Of a stretch of 64,000 nt of DNA, positions 56,164-64,000 are shown one piece after another. Under the pieces are notes generated by a model. That model was given only the letters and a program-made list of their open reading frames with translations, ran no database searches and had not been told where the DNA came from. The position numbers and the translations under genes were made by a program. How positions within the stretch are numbered: the first letter of the stretch is position 1; every line of letters starts with the position of its first letter. Source of the stretch: Acinetobacter nosocomialis (GTDB lineage: Bacteria; Pseudomonadota; Gammaproteobacteria; Pseudomonadales; Moraxellaceae); contig CP107049.1 in assembly GCA_025736915.1 (NCBI GenBank), positions 2,790,001 through 2,854,000 on the forward strand. Direction: 5' to 3'.

Positions 56164-57045
56164 ATGAACGCTAAAGTAAATATTACGAATCGTGCCGGAG
56201 CAAGCTTTCCTGTACGTCGTATGAACTTTGACTTTAATGATGTACCAGAATACTGGATGGATGGTTCTGCTGGGCTTACGCATTTTATGACAGCATTATC
56301 GGCGCTATTTCCTGCTGGTGAAAAATTCTTTATTGATAGTGTACGTGCGGTGCGTTATCACCCAGCGATCAAAGATAATGAAGAGCTACAAAAAGAAATT
56401 AGTGCTTTCATTGGTCAGGAAGCTATGCATACCCAAGAGCATGTGAACTTTAATGCATCTGCACAAAAGTTTGGCCATGATGTCGAGACGTTGGAAAAAT
56501 TTACTGATACAGCTATTCAGACTGCGCGTAAGACTTTTGCAAAGATCGTAAAACCATTTGGTATGACACAAGAAATGGTAGATTTAACTGCGACTACGGC
56601 TCTTGAGCATTTTACTGCAACGATTGCATCTCAGCTTTTAGTTAATACCCATATTCAAGAACTTATGACAGATAAAACAATGTCAACAATGTGGTATTGG
56701 CATGCAATAGAAGAAAATGAGCATAAAGCCGTTGCTTTTGATGTGTACGAGGGTGTATTCGGTAAAGGTGCTAAAGCTTATGCATTACGCACAAGCTCAC
56801 TTGTATTTGCGATGGCGCTTATTTTCGCAATTCAATCTTCGTTTGTGCTACGTCTTTTAAGACAAGATAAAAAATTAAACTTAGACGAATTGTCTGTGAT
56901 TTATAAATATGGTTATAGCCCATCCAAAGGTATTATTACGGGTATGGCTAAAGAGATGTTGGCTTATTTTAAACCAGGCTTTCACCCTAATGATTTAGAC
57001 ACAGTTGGCCTATTAAAAACATGGAAAGCCAAACTGGGACTTTAA
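56164..57045 (+). CDS. Predicted metal-dependent hydrolase, PF10118 family, paralogue 1
   Basis: 293 residues. The sequence follows the PF10118 family, with a ferritin-like pattern of acidic and His residues: FIGQEAMHTQEHVNFN, ATTALEHFTATIASQLL and WHAIEENEHKAVAFDVY. Three ExxH-type helices would hold a di-metal site. A hydrophobic helix at about 215-235 (SSLVFAMALIFAIQSSFVLR) may anchor it to the membrane. It is one of two tandem paralogues with similar leaders. Substrate unknown; no hydrolase activity can be shown from sequence. Confidence 0.8.
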   Translation: MNAKVNITNRAGASFPVRRMNFDFNDVPEYWMDGSAGLTHFMTALSALFPAGEKFFIDSVRAVRYHPAIKDNEELQKEISAFIGQEAMHTQEHVNFNASAQKFGHDVETLEKFTDTAIQTARKTFAKIVKPFGMTQEMVDLTATTALEHFTATIASQLLVNTHIQELMTDKTMSTMWYWHAIEENEHKAVAFDVYEGVFGKGAKAYALRTSSLVFAMALIFAIQSSFVLRLLRQDKKLNLDELSVIYKYGYSPSKGIITGMAKEMLAYFKPGFHPNDLDTVGLLKTWKAKLGL

Positions 57046-57060
57046 GTTAAAAACAAAGTG

Positions 57061-57086
57061 AAAAGGACTGTTAGCAGTCCTTTTTT
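57061..57086 (+). terminator. Terminator after PF10118 paralogue 1
   Basis: AAAAGGACTG-TTAG-CAGTCCTTTTTT, perfect stem and T-run. Confidence 0.92.
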
Positions 57087-57284
57087 GTTGTCTTGAAACT
57101 ACTGCTCATTTTTAAAAATGATAGGAGTTTATTTTGCTCCAGAAAGGGGCTGGTAATGACCTCATCTGATAATTTGCTGTCCTCATCTGCACTTAAATAG
57201 CGCTTTTAAAGGCGTATTATTATAAATATTAAGAAAATAAATAAGGATATAAGTGAATTGATGGTTCACTTAAAGGAGTCTGAC

Positions 57285-58160
57285 ATGAATGCTAAAGTAA
57301 ATATTTCTAATCGTGCTGGAGCAAGCTTCCCTGTACGTCGTATGGACTTTGAATTTGCTCAAGTCCCACGCTATTGGGCAAATTACGATGCAGGATTAAC
57401 TCACTTTATGACAGCATTATCGGCTCTTTTTCCTGAAGGTGAGCAGTTCTTTGTAAATAGTACACGTGCAGTACGAAATGATCCAAAGCTTGCTGACCCG
57501 GCTCTTCAAAAAGAAATAAGTGCTTTTATTGGTCAGGAAGCTATGCATTCTAAAGAGCATTTAGCTTTTAATGCTTCTGCGCAAGCATATGGATATGATG
57601 TTCGCAAAATGGAAAAGCAAACAGGTACAGTCATTAAAATGGGTACGGCAGTTGTAACCAAGTTAATGAAACCTTTTGGTTATACTAAAGAGATGATTGA
57701 TTTAACCGGTACTTGCGCTTTAGAACATTTTACATCGACGATTGCAGCTGAACTTTTACAAAATCCTGAAATTCAAGCCATGTTCCAAGATGACACCATG
57801 TATCACTTATGGATGTGGCACGCGGTAGAAGAAAATGAACATAAAGCTGTGGCATTTGATGTGTATACAAGCATGTATGGGCAAGGGCCAAAAGCTTATT
57901 TTATGCGCTCAACTGCTTTAATTATTGCAATGGCTTTAATCTTCGCAACTCAATCTTATTTTACTGCTAAATTACTCAAGACTGATGACAAATTAACTTG
58001 GAAAGACACCAAGTACATGCTTAAGTTTATGTATGGCCGTAAAGGTTTTATGACACGTCAAATTCCAGAGTTACTTGATTTCTTAAGACCAAAATTTCAT
58101 CCAAATGATTCGGATACAACGGCTTTATTAGCAACTTGGCGTGAAAAGTTAGGGCTTTAA
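57285..58160 (+). CDS. Predicted metal-dependent hydrolase, PF10118 family, paralogue 2
   Basis: 291 residues from the ATG at 57285, which has AAAGGAG nine bases upstream; an in-frame start at 57258 is disfavoured. Same motifs as paralogue 1: FIGQEAMHSKEHLAFN, TCALEHFTSTIAAELL, WHAVEENEHKAVAFDVY, and the hydrophobic TALIIAMALIFATQSYF helix. The N-terminal 20 residues are almost identical between the two. The middle and C-terminal parts have drifted, so the duplication is old enough for divergence of role. Confidence 0.8.
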   Translation: MNAKVNISNRAGASFPVRRMDFEFAQVPRYWANYDAGLTHFMTALSALFPEGEQFFVNSTRAVRNDPKLADPALQKEISAFIGQEAMHSKEHLAFNASAQAYGYDVRKMEKQTGTVIKMGTAVVTKLMKPFGYTKEMIDLTGTCALEHFTSTIAAELLQNPEIQAMFQDDTMYHLWMWHAVEENEHKAVAFDVYTSMYGQGPKAYFMRSTALIIAMALIFATQSYFTAKLLKTDDKLTWKDTKYMLKFMYGRKGFMTRQIPELLDFLRPKFHPNDSDTTALLATWREKLGL

Positions 58161-58170
58161 CAAACGTATT

Positions 58171-58203
58171 AAAAAAAGAGCAATTTAATTGCTCTTTTTT
58201 TTT
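58171..58203 (+). terminator. Terminator after PF10118 paralogue 2
   Basis: AAAAAAAGAGCAATT-TAATTGCTCTTTTTTTTT; a strong T-run follows the stem. Confidence 0.92.
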
Positions 58204-58269
58204 GCTCGTTTTTTTTATTTAAGTTTCTATAATACGTTTACTTTGAAATCTGAAAGTGTGTTGAAACTC

Positions 58270-58725
58270 ATGATTCGTACTATGCAAGCCTCCGATATTG
58301 ATAGTGTTGCTCAAATTGAGAAGCTTGTTCAGACACATCCATGGTCTAGGCAGCAATTTGTAGAGTCTGTGAACTCTTATCAATGTACGGTAATTGAGTT
58401 AAATCATAAGGTTGTTGGTTTTTGTATTTTACAACCTGTGTTAGATGAAGCGAATTTATTGCTTATGGCAATTGATCCTGAAATGCAAGGCAAAGGCTTG
58501 GGATATCAATTGTTAGATGCATCGATTGAGCGCTTAGAAAATCAACCTGTACAGATTTTTTTAGAGGTTCGTGAAAGTAATAAAGCGGCAATAGGGCTAT
58601 ACGAAAAAACAGGTTTTCATCAAATTGATGTGCGTCGCAATTATTACCCAACTCAAGAGGGTGGGCGTGAAAATGCCGTTATTATGGTAAAAAGCTGTAC
58701 CGATGATTTCGCTTCTTTATTTTAA
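58270..58725 (+). CDS. rimI: Ribosomal-protein-alanine N-acetyltransferase
   Basis: GNAT acetyltransferase for the N-terminus of ribosomal protein S18 and possibly others. Started at the ATG at 58270 it has 151 residues, near E. coli RimI; the longer frame runs back into the preceding terminator. The acetyl-CoA loop is MQGKGLGYQLLDASI (residues about 77-91), with LEVRESNKAAIGLYEKTGF and RRNYYPT in the catalytic half. Convergent with bpt. Confidence 0.88.
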   Translation: MIRTMQASDIDSVAQIEKLVQTHPWSRQQFVESVNSYQCTVIELNHKVVGFCILQPVLDEANLLLMAIDPEMQGKGLGYQLLDASIERLENQPVQIFLEVRESNKAAIGLYEKTGFHQIDVRRNYYPTQEGGRENAVIMVKSCTDDFASLF

Positions 58726-58730
58726 AATGG

Positions 58731-58761
58731 CTGTCTTGCTGCGGACTTAACAGCAAGACAG
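58731..58761. terminator. Inverted repeat between rimI and bpt
   Basis: Perfect 11-base arms CTGTCTTGCTG / CAGCAAGACAG with a nine-base loop, between convergent genes. Little T-run on either side, so termination may be partial or Rho-assisted. Confidence 0.55.
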
Positions 58762-58768
58762 AATCGAG

Positions 58769-59584
58769 CTATTTAATAATTAAATTATTCCACTCAGAAG
58801 GTAATGTTGTCATGAGAGAGTTACCTAACTGATTGATCTCTTCAGGCGATAATGATCGATTTAAGCGGCGCCATTGCCCGTCTAGTAAAAGTTCTAGGGG
58901 GGTATATTGAGATTTATAATTCATTTTGGCTGAGTGTGGCACCCAATAGCCTAAATAAAGATATTCTAAACCAAGTGATTTTACATATTCGATCTGATTT
59001 AGAATCGAATAAACACCTAAAGATCTACGGTGTTCATCTGGGTCAAAGAAAGTATAGACCGCAGATAATCCATCATCCATTAAATCACAGGTAGAAACGC
59101 TAATAAGACGGTTATCTTTCCATAGTTCCAAGAAGAAACTATCTGTACAGCTATGAACTAGAAATTTTTCAAACTGATCTAAACTTGGTGGAAACATATC
59201 ACCATCGGCATGGCGCTCGTTAATGTAACGTTCATATAGATCATAATGTATTTGCGCAGCTTGTCGGGTTGGCAGAACAGTCATAGTAAGGTCTTGATTT
59301 CGCTTCCATGATTTTTTTTGCATACTGTTCATTTGGAAGTCGGCAACTGGTACACGACAAGACAAACACTGTCTGCATAAATGACATTCAGGTCGATATA
59401 CAAAGTCGCCACTACGACGAAAACCTAAACGAGAAAGCTCTGAAAGAGTCACTACATCAATTCGATGAATCGGGTCTAAAAAGACCATACGTGCTGACTT
59501 ATTTTCTAAATAGCTGCAATCGTGAGGTGGGGTAATATAATATTGCAGATCATTTAAAAGGGACTTCGGGTGATATGATTTCAT
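58769..59584 (-). CDS. bpt: Aspartate/glutamate leucyltransferase
   Basis: N-degron enzyme that attaches Leu (Bpt type) to proteins starting with Asp or Glu, marking them for ClpS-ClpAP. It has 271 residues. The N-terminal cysteine-rich part has CSYL and the CHLCRQCLSCRVPV cluster. After it come GDMFPPSLDQFEKFLV, YTFFDPDEHRRSLGVYSI and YLGYWVPHSAKMNYKSQY. It lies 18 bases after aat on the reverse strand, so both N-degron transferases are co-transcribed. Confidence 0.92.
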   Translation of the reverse strand: MKSYHPKSLLNDLQYYITPPHDCSYLENKSARMVFLDPIHRIDVVTLSELSRLGFRRSGDFVYRPECHLCRQCLSCRVPVADFQMNSMQKKSWKRNQDLTMTVLPTRQAAQIHYDLYERYINERHADGDMFPPSLDQFEKFLVHSCTDSFFLELWKDNRLISVSTCDLMDDGLSAVYTFFDPDEHRRSLGVYSILNQIEYVKSLGLEYLYLGYWVPHSAKMNYKSQYTPLELLLDGQWRRLNRSLSPEEINQLGNSLMTTLPSEWNNLIIK

Positions 59585-59602
59585 GATTGGTCCCTCCTGT
59601 TA

Positions 59603-60334
59603 TCATTCCATTAATTTTGCATTTAATGCTATTGTTTTACTTGAAAATACACGTTCTTGATACTTTTTCCAATTGATAGAGGGGTGAATAATTACATCTT
59701 GTAACGATTTAAGATATTCCTGCCGAGAAAGTGTACAAGCCCCAAGGCTAATTAAGTGACTATTTACGAGTTGGCAGTCGACCCAAGGAAGCTGATTTTC
59801 TTGACCGATTAACATTAAAGTATAAAAAGCCATTTTAGAAACATCGGTTTGAGTACTAAACATAGACTCGCCAAAACAACCCTTACCGATCGTTACCCCA
59901 TATAAACCACCTACCAGCTGTTCGTCTTGCCAAACCTCTACGCTATAGCCATAACCTGCATCAAACATTGCACAATAACCCTGAATAATATCTTCGCTAA
60001 TCCAGGTTTCGTTAGCATAGCTTCGAGGTAGTGAACATGAGCGGATGACTTGTTCAAAAGCACGATTTACCGTAATGGTGTAATCGTGCTTTTTCATGTT
60101 CCGAATGAGCGATTTACTTGGTTTATAGTTTTGAGGATAAATCACACAGCGTGGTTGAGGGCTCCACCAACAAATAGGTTCATCTTCATTAAACCAAGGG
60201 AAAAGACCATGGGTATATGCTTCATAGAGCGTAGAAGGGGAGAGGTCAGCACCAATACAAATTAGACCATGACCATCTGGATCGGCTTCCTCTGGATCTG
60301 GGAAAATATATTGAGATAGAGGTAGTGTGTTCAT
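59603..60334 (-). CDS. aat: Leucyl/phenylalanyl-tRNA-protein transferase
   Basis: Adds Leu or Phe from tRNA to N-terminal Lys or Arg, the primary bacterial N-degron branch. It has 243 residues. Visible are [21 protein letters not shown] at the N-terminus (shown in parts FPDPEEA and GLICIGADL), [37 protein letters not shown] and GCFGESMFS. Downstream of trxB on the same strand, order trxB-aat-bpt conserved with Pseudomonas. Confidence 0.94.
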   Translation of the reverse strand: MNTLPLSQYIFPDPEEADPDGHGLICIGADLSPSTLYEAYTHGLFPWFNEDEPICWWSPQPRCVIYPQNYKPSKSLIRNMKKHDYTITVNRAFEQVIRSCSLPRSYANETWISEDIIQGYCAMFDAGYGYSVEVWQDEQLVGGLYGVTIGKGCFGESMFSTQTDVSKMAFYTLMLIGQENQLPWVDCQLVNSHLISLGACTLSRQEYLKSLQDVIIHPSINWKKYQERVFSSKTIALNAKLME

Positions 60335-60410
60335 AAGACTAAAATAATATGTGCTTAAGGGTTATGCTATAAAAATTAATTTGAGGCAGCCACTAATTAT
60401 TATAAATTAT

Positions 60411-60438
60411 AAAAAAACAGCCGTTATAAAACGGCTGT
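60411..60438 (-). terminator. Terminator after trxB
   Basis: On the reverse strand ACAGCCGTT-TTAT-AACGGCTGT followed by seven T. It separates trxB from aat. Confidence 0.9.
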
Positions 60439-60453
60439 CTGAAATATCTAAAC

Positions 60454-61416
<963 letters not shown>

Positions 61417-61670
61417 TTATTTCGAGAATTTTGAAAATTATACGTGAAATTGCCGACCAATAGCGTGAAATCAATGTGGATAATATTGATCAGGACAATC
61501 GAATTAAGTTATATAACAATATAGAAGAGCCTTATGTTAACAACAACTGTAAAGAATCATGCACCTTTTTTGTAAGAACAGGTGCATAATATAAAGTTCA
61601 TTCGTTGAAGATCTGAAATGTAGGTCTTCACATCTCTAAACCAATAATTAAATGGGTTACAGGACAGTAT

Positions 61671-64000
61671 ATGACTGCGGTGTCAAGTGTTTATGCACAG
61701 CGCTTATTGATGACATTATTCTTGGTCTCTTTTGGTATTTATATGTTTCTGGCGACAGTAACATATACGCCATTTGATCCGGGCTGGATGCATATTTCAA
61801 GTGATACTCAGCAAGTATCCAATGCAAGTGGTATTGCCGGTGCATGGATTGCAGATTTGCTGTTTGGCTTTTTAGGTTGGGCAAGTTTACTTATTCCAAT
61901 TTTTCTATTTGTTGAAGCCATCCAAGTATGGTGGCCGCATAGTTTTCTAAACCGTCCATTCCGTTATGCTGCTCAATTCTTCTTAATTCTTGTTGTGTCG
62001 AGTTTGCTTTACTTACATTGGAATGTACCCGCAGATACTTTAGATAATGCGGCAGGCGGGATTATTGGTTATGAATTGGGACAAAGCTTATCTCAACTGT
62101 TAACGATTTATGGTGCGACCTTATTTTTATTGGTTTTCGGAGTGGTATTGTTCACTTTGGCATTTGGGGTGCAGTGGAGCAAAACATGGGTTACGCTCAA
62201 AGCAATGCCAAGTTATTTACAAGATTTATTCTATAAGAACGTATCGCCAAATGAATCTGCTTATGACTTAACTACACAGCCTGCAAATAAAACAGCAACG
62301 GTAAAAGTTGCCGAGATGCCTAAAGCTGAAGTGGCTGATGAAGCAGAGCTAAATGTTCAGTCAGAAAAAACTCAAGCCAAAGCTAGCTCTAGACGACACG
62401 ATGAAATGGCGGAGCGTTTATTTGCCGATGTGTTAGCGAAAGAGCAAAGTCAGCCTGAAACTGTTGAAGAAAAACCAGCTCCTCAGCCAGAAAACTTTGA
62501 GCGTACACTTGAACAAGCTCAACAGCTTAAAAAAGACAGTGAGCGTTTAGTGGCGACAGGTGAGGTTTGGCGTGCTTTACAGCGCGATGATGCAAGTCAT
62601 AAGCAAGAAATTGATGCGTTGTTAAGAGCTGCGGATGATTCAAACGAACATCCAAGTCATGAGCAATTCCAAGAAACGGCTTATCAGGCTAAACAAGCAC
62701 AACCTCAAGCATCGAATAGTCATCAAGGTTTAGATTGGAATGATGATGAGATTTTTGATGAATTGCTTGCCGCAGTTCCAAACAGTAAAACTGCTACTGA
62801 TGTACATACGCCGTTCGTTCAAGATCATCATGTTGAACCAGCAGTAGCACCGCAAACACCTCATACATCAGTTGAAACATCTGTACCTATATCGAATTTA
62901 AATCAGTCACCTAAGAACTTATCAAATGAACAGGTGTTTGATGATTTCGATGACTTATTAATTGATGAAGATATTGCTCCAGCAACTCAACCGGTCAAAG
63001 CAAGTAGCTATGCGCAATCTTCAGCATTTGTAAAAGCACCTATTCAAACTACGATTGGTGCAGAGAAGCTTTCGAAAGAAGAATTTATTGAAGCTTGGCA
63101 AGAAACTGCCGGAAAGCCTGAGGATGATCTTGAAGATGAGTTCGATTTTGATGCGCCATTAACTGATGCATCTGGTCGACCAATGTCTCGTGCAATGCAA
63201 GTAGCCAAGAAGCGTTTAGATTTGCCAACATTACCGGGCTTTGAATTACTTGATAAGGTTGACCCAAATAAGAAAGTTAACTTTACCGAAGAGCAGCTTT
63301 CGCGTTTGTCTGAATTGCTTGAGATTAAATTACAAGAATTTAATGTGAAGGCGCAGGTTGTTGAGGCTCAGCCGGGTCCAGTTGTTACACGTTTTGAATT
63401 AGATTTAGCACCGGGTGTGAAAGCATCTAAAGTGACTAATATTTCCCGTGACTTGGCGCGCTCAATGTCTATGGCGTCTGTACGTGTTGTAGAGGTTATT
63501 CCGGGTAAACCATATATTGGTATTGAAGTACCAAATAGTGCCCGTGAAATGGTACGTTTGATCGAGCTATTGGAAACTCCAACATATCGTGACCCAAGTG
63601 CACTCATTAGTATGGCAATGGGTAAAGATATTTCGGGTAATCCGGTATTAACCGATTTAGCAAAAGCACCGCATATGTTGGTTGCGGGTACTACAGGTTC
63701 GGGTAAATCTGTTGCCGTTAACTCGATGATTTTATCGATGTTACTTAAGTATACGCCAGACCAATTGCGTCTGATTTTAATTGATCCGAAACAGCTTGAA
63801 TTAGCTAACTATAACGATATTCCGCATTTATTAACGCCTGTAGTCACTGACATGAAAGATGCAGTTAGTGCATTAAACTGGTGTGTAAATGAAATGGAAC
63901 GCCGTTATAAACTTATGTCGTTCCTTAAAATTCGTAAGTTAAGTGACTACAACCGAAAAGTTGAAGAAGCAATTGCGAATGGGGAAGACTTGATTGATCC
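61671..64000 (+). CDS. ftsK: DNA translocase FtsK, N-terminal and motor parts (3' end outside window)
   Basis: Septum-bound DNA pump that helps chromosome dimer resolution at dif. The frame is open from ATG 61671 to the window end (776 codons). It starts with about four membrane helices (residues 10-170). A low-complexity Gln/Glu/Pro linker covers about 190-500. The motor starts near residue 500, with the Walker A motif AGTTGSGKSVAVNSM at about 672-686 and Walker B LILIDPKQLEL. The distal motor and gamma domain are beyond the window. Apparent reverse-strand frames here are shadows. Confidence 0.96.
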   Translation, partial: MTAVSSVYAQRLLMTLFLVSFGIYMFLATVTYTPFDPGWMHISSDTQQVSNASGIAGAWIADLLFGFLGWASLLIPIFLFVEAIQVWWPHSFLNRPFRYAAQFFLILVVSSLLYLHWNVPADTLDNAAGGIIGYELGQSLSQLLTIYGATLFLLVFGVVLFTLAFGVQWSKTWVTLKAMPSYLQDLFYKNVSPNESAYDLTTQPANKTATVKVAEMPKAEVADEAELNVQSEKTQAKASSRRHDEMAERLFADVLAKEQSQPETVEEKPAPQPENFERTLEQAQQLKKDSERLVATGEVWRALQRDDASHKQEIDALLRAADDSNEHPSHEQFQETAYQAKQAQPQASNSHQGLDWNDDEIFDELLAAVPNSKTATDVHTPFVQDHHVEPAVAPQTPHTSVETSVPISNLNQSPKNLSNEQVFDDFDDLLIDEDIAPATQPVKASSYAQSSAFVKAPIQTTIGAEKLSKEEFIEAWQETAGKPEDDLEDEFDFDAPLTDASGRPMSRAMQVAKKRLDLPTLPGFELLDKVDPNKKVNFTEEQLSRLSELLEIKLQEFNVKAQVVEAQPGPVVTRFELDLAPGVKASKVTNISRDLARSMSMASVRVVEVIPGKPYIGIEVPNSAREMVRLIELLETPTYRDPSALISMAMGKDISGNPVLTDLAKAPHMLVAGTTGSGKSVAVNSMILSMLLKYTPDQLRLILIDPKQLELANYNDIPHLLTPVVTDMKDAVSALNWCVNEMERRYKLMSFLKIRKLSDYNRKVEEAIANGEDLID

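Noticed and set aside
61657..63607. Only reverse-strand frames appear over the last 2.3 kb
   Set aside because: The forward frame from 61671 is FtsK and is open to the window edge. The reverse frames are shadows of it.

Overview
The window looks like a stretch of Acinetobacter chromosome, probably of the A. baumannii/calcoaceticus complex. The basis is the AT-rich composition with Gammaproteobacterial (Pseudomonadales-like) gene neighbourhoods: hemA-TPR-lolB-ispE-tRNA-Gln-prs-rplY-pth and ftsK/trxB-aat-bpt. There is also a carnitine monooxygenase (CntA/CntB) operon whose active-site residues match the characterised A. baumannii enzyme. Nearly all of it is core, densely packed genome. I see no insertion sequence, prophage, CRISPR array or integrase. 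Layout, 1-18.8 kb: biotin operon bioA(partial)-F-C-D; the reverse-strand rluB and scpB-scpA; yciO-like and epmC; the envelope/fatty-acid cluster yceD-rpmF-fabD-fabG-acpP; a BON-LysM protein; thiD; a HAD phosphatase; ribB under an FMN riboswitch; a DUF2157/DUF4401 plus GDYXXLXY membrane pair; panD, pth, rplY and prs. Layout, 18.8-32.8 kb: four tRNA-Gln genes between prs and ispE, then lolB, a TPR lipid/envelope-type protein, hemA, dnaG, bamD, rluD, pgeF, a flavodoxin, an exported protein of unknown function, smpB, coaD, a ferredoxin and the RNase P RNA. Layout, 32.8-43.1 kb: a 10 kb accessory interval bounded on both sides by the same tRNA-Met transcription unit (promoter, tRNA and terminator) in direct orientation. 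Inside are a porin, a LysR regulator and the carnitine operon (D-malate/tartrate-type dehydrogenase, BCCT transporter, esterase, CntA, aldehyde dehydrogenase, CntB). Together these would import carnitine, possibly deacylate acylcarnitines, split off trimethylamine, oxidise malic semialdehyde to malate and feed pyruvate to central metabolism. Layout, 43.1-64 kb: an uncharacterised helical protein overlapping nadE, a membrane HEXXH protein, pirin, hemJ, fabB, an EcsC-family protein, the str operon (rpsL, rpsG, fusA, tuf), two tandem PF10118 paralogues, rimI, the N-degron transferases bpt and aat, trxB, and the start of ftsK cut by the window end. No single gene set looks like a wholly new system. 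The most interesting unexplained signals are mostly at RNA level: a pseudoknot-capable element between rpsL and rpsG; a 20-codon reading frame with a good ribosome site followed by two hairpins ahead of fusA; a tRNA-Gln whose first two bases lie in the ispE stop codon; a covarying tRNA-Gln copy with its own promoter ahead of prs; intercistronic hairpins in the carnitine operon; and the repeated tRNA-Met units around that operon.
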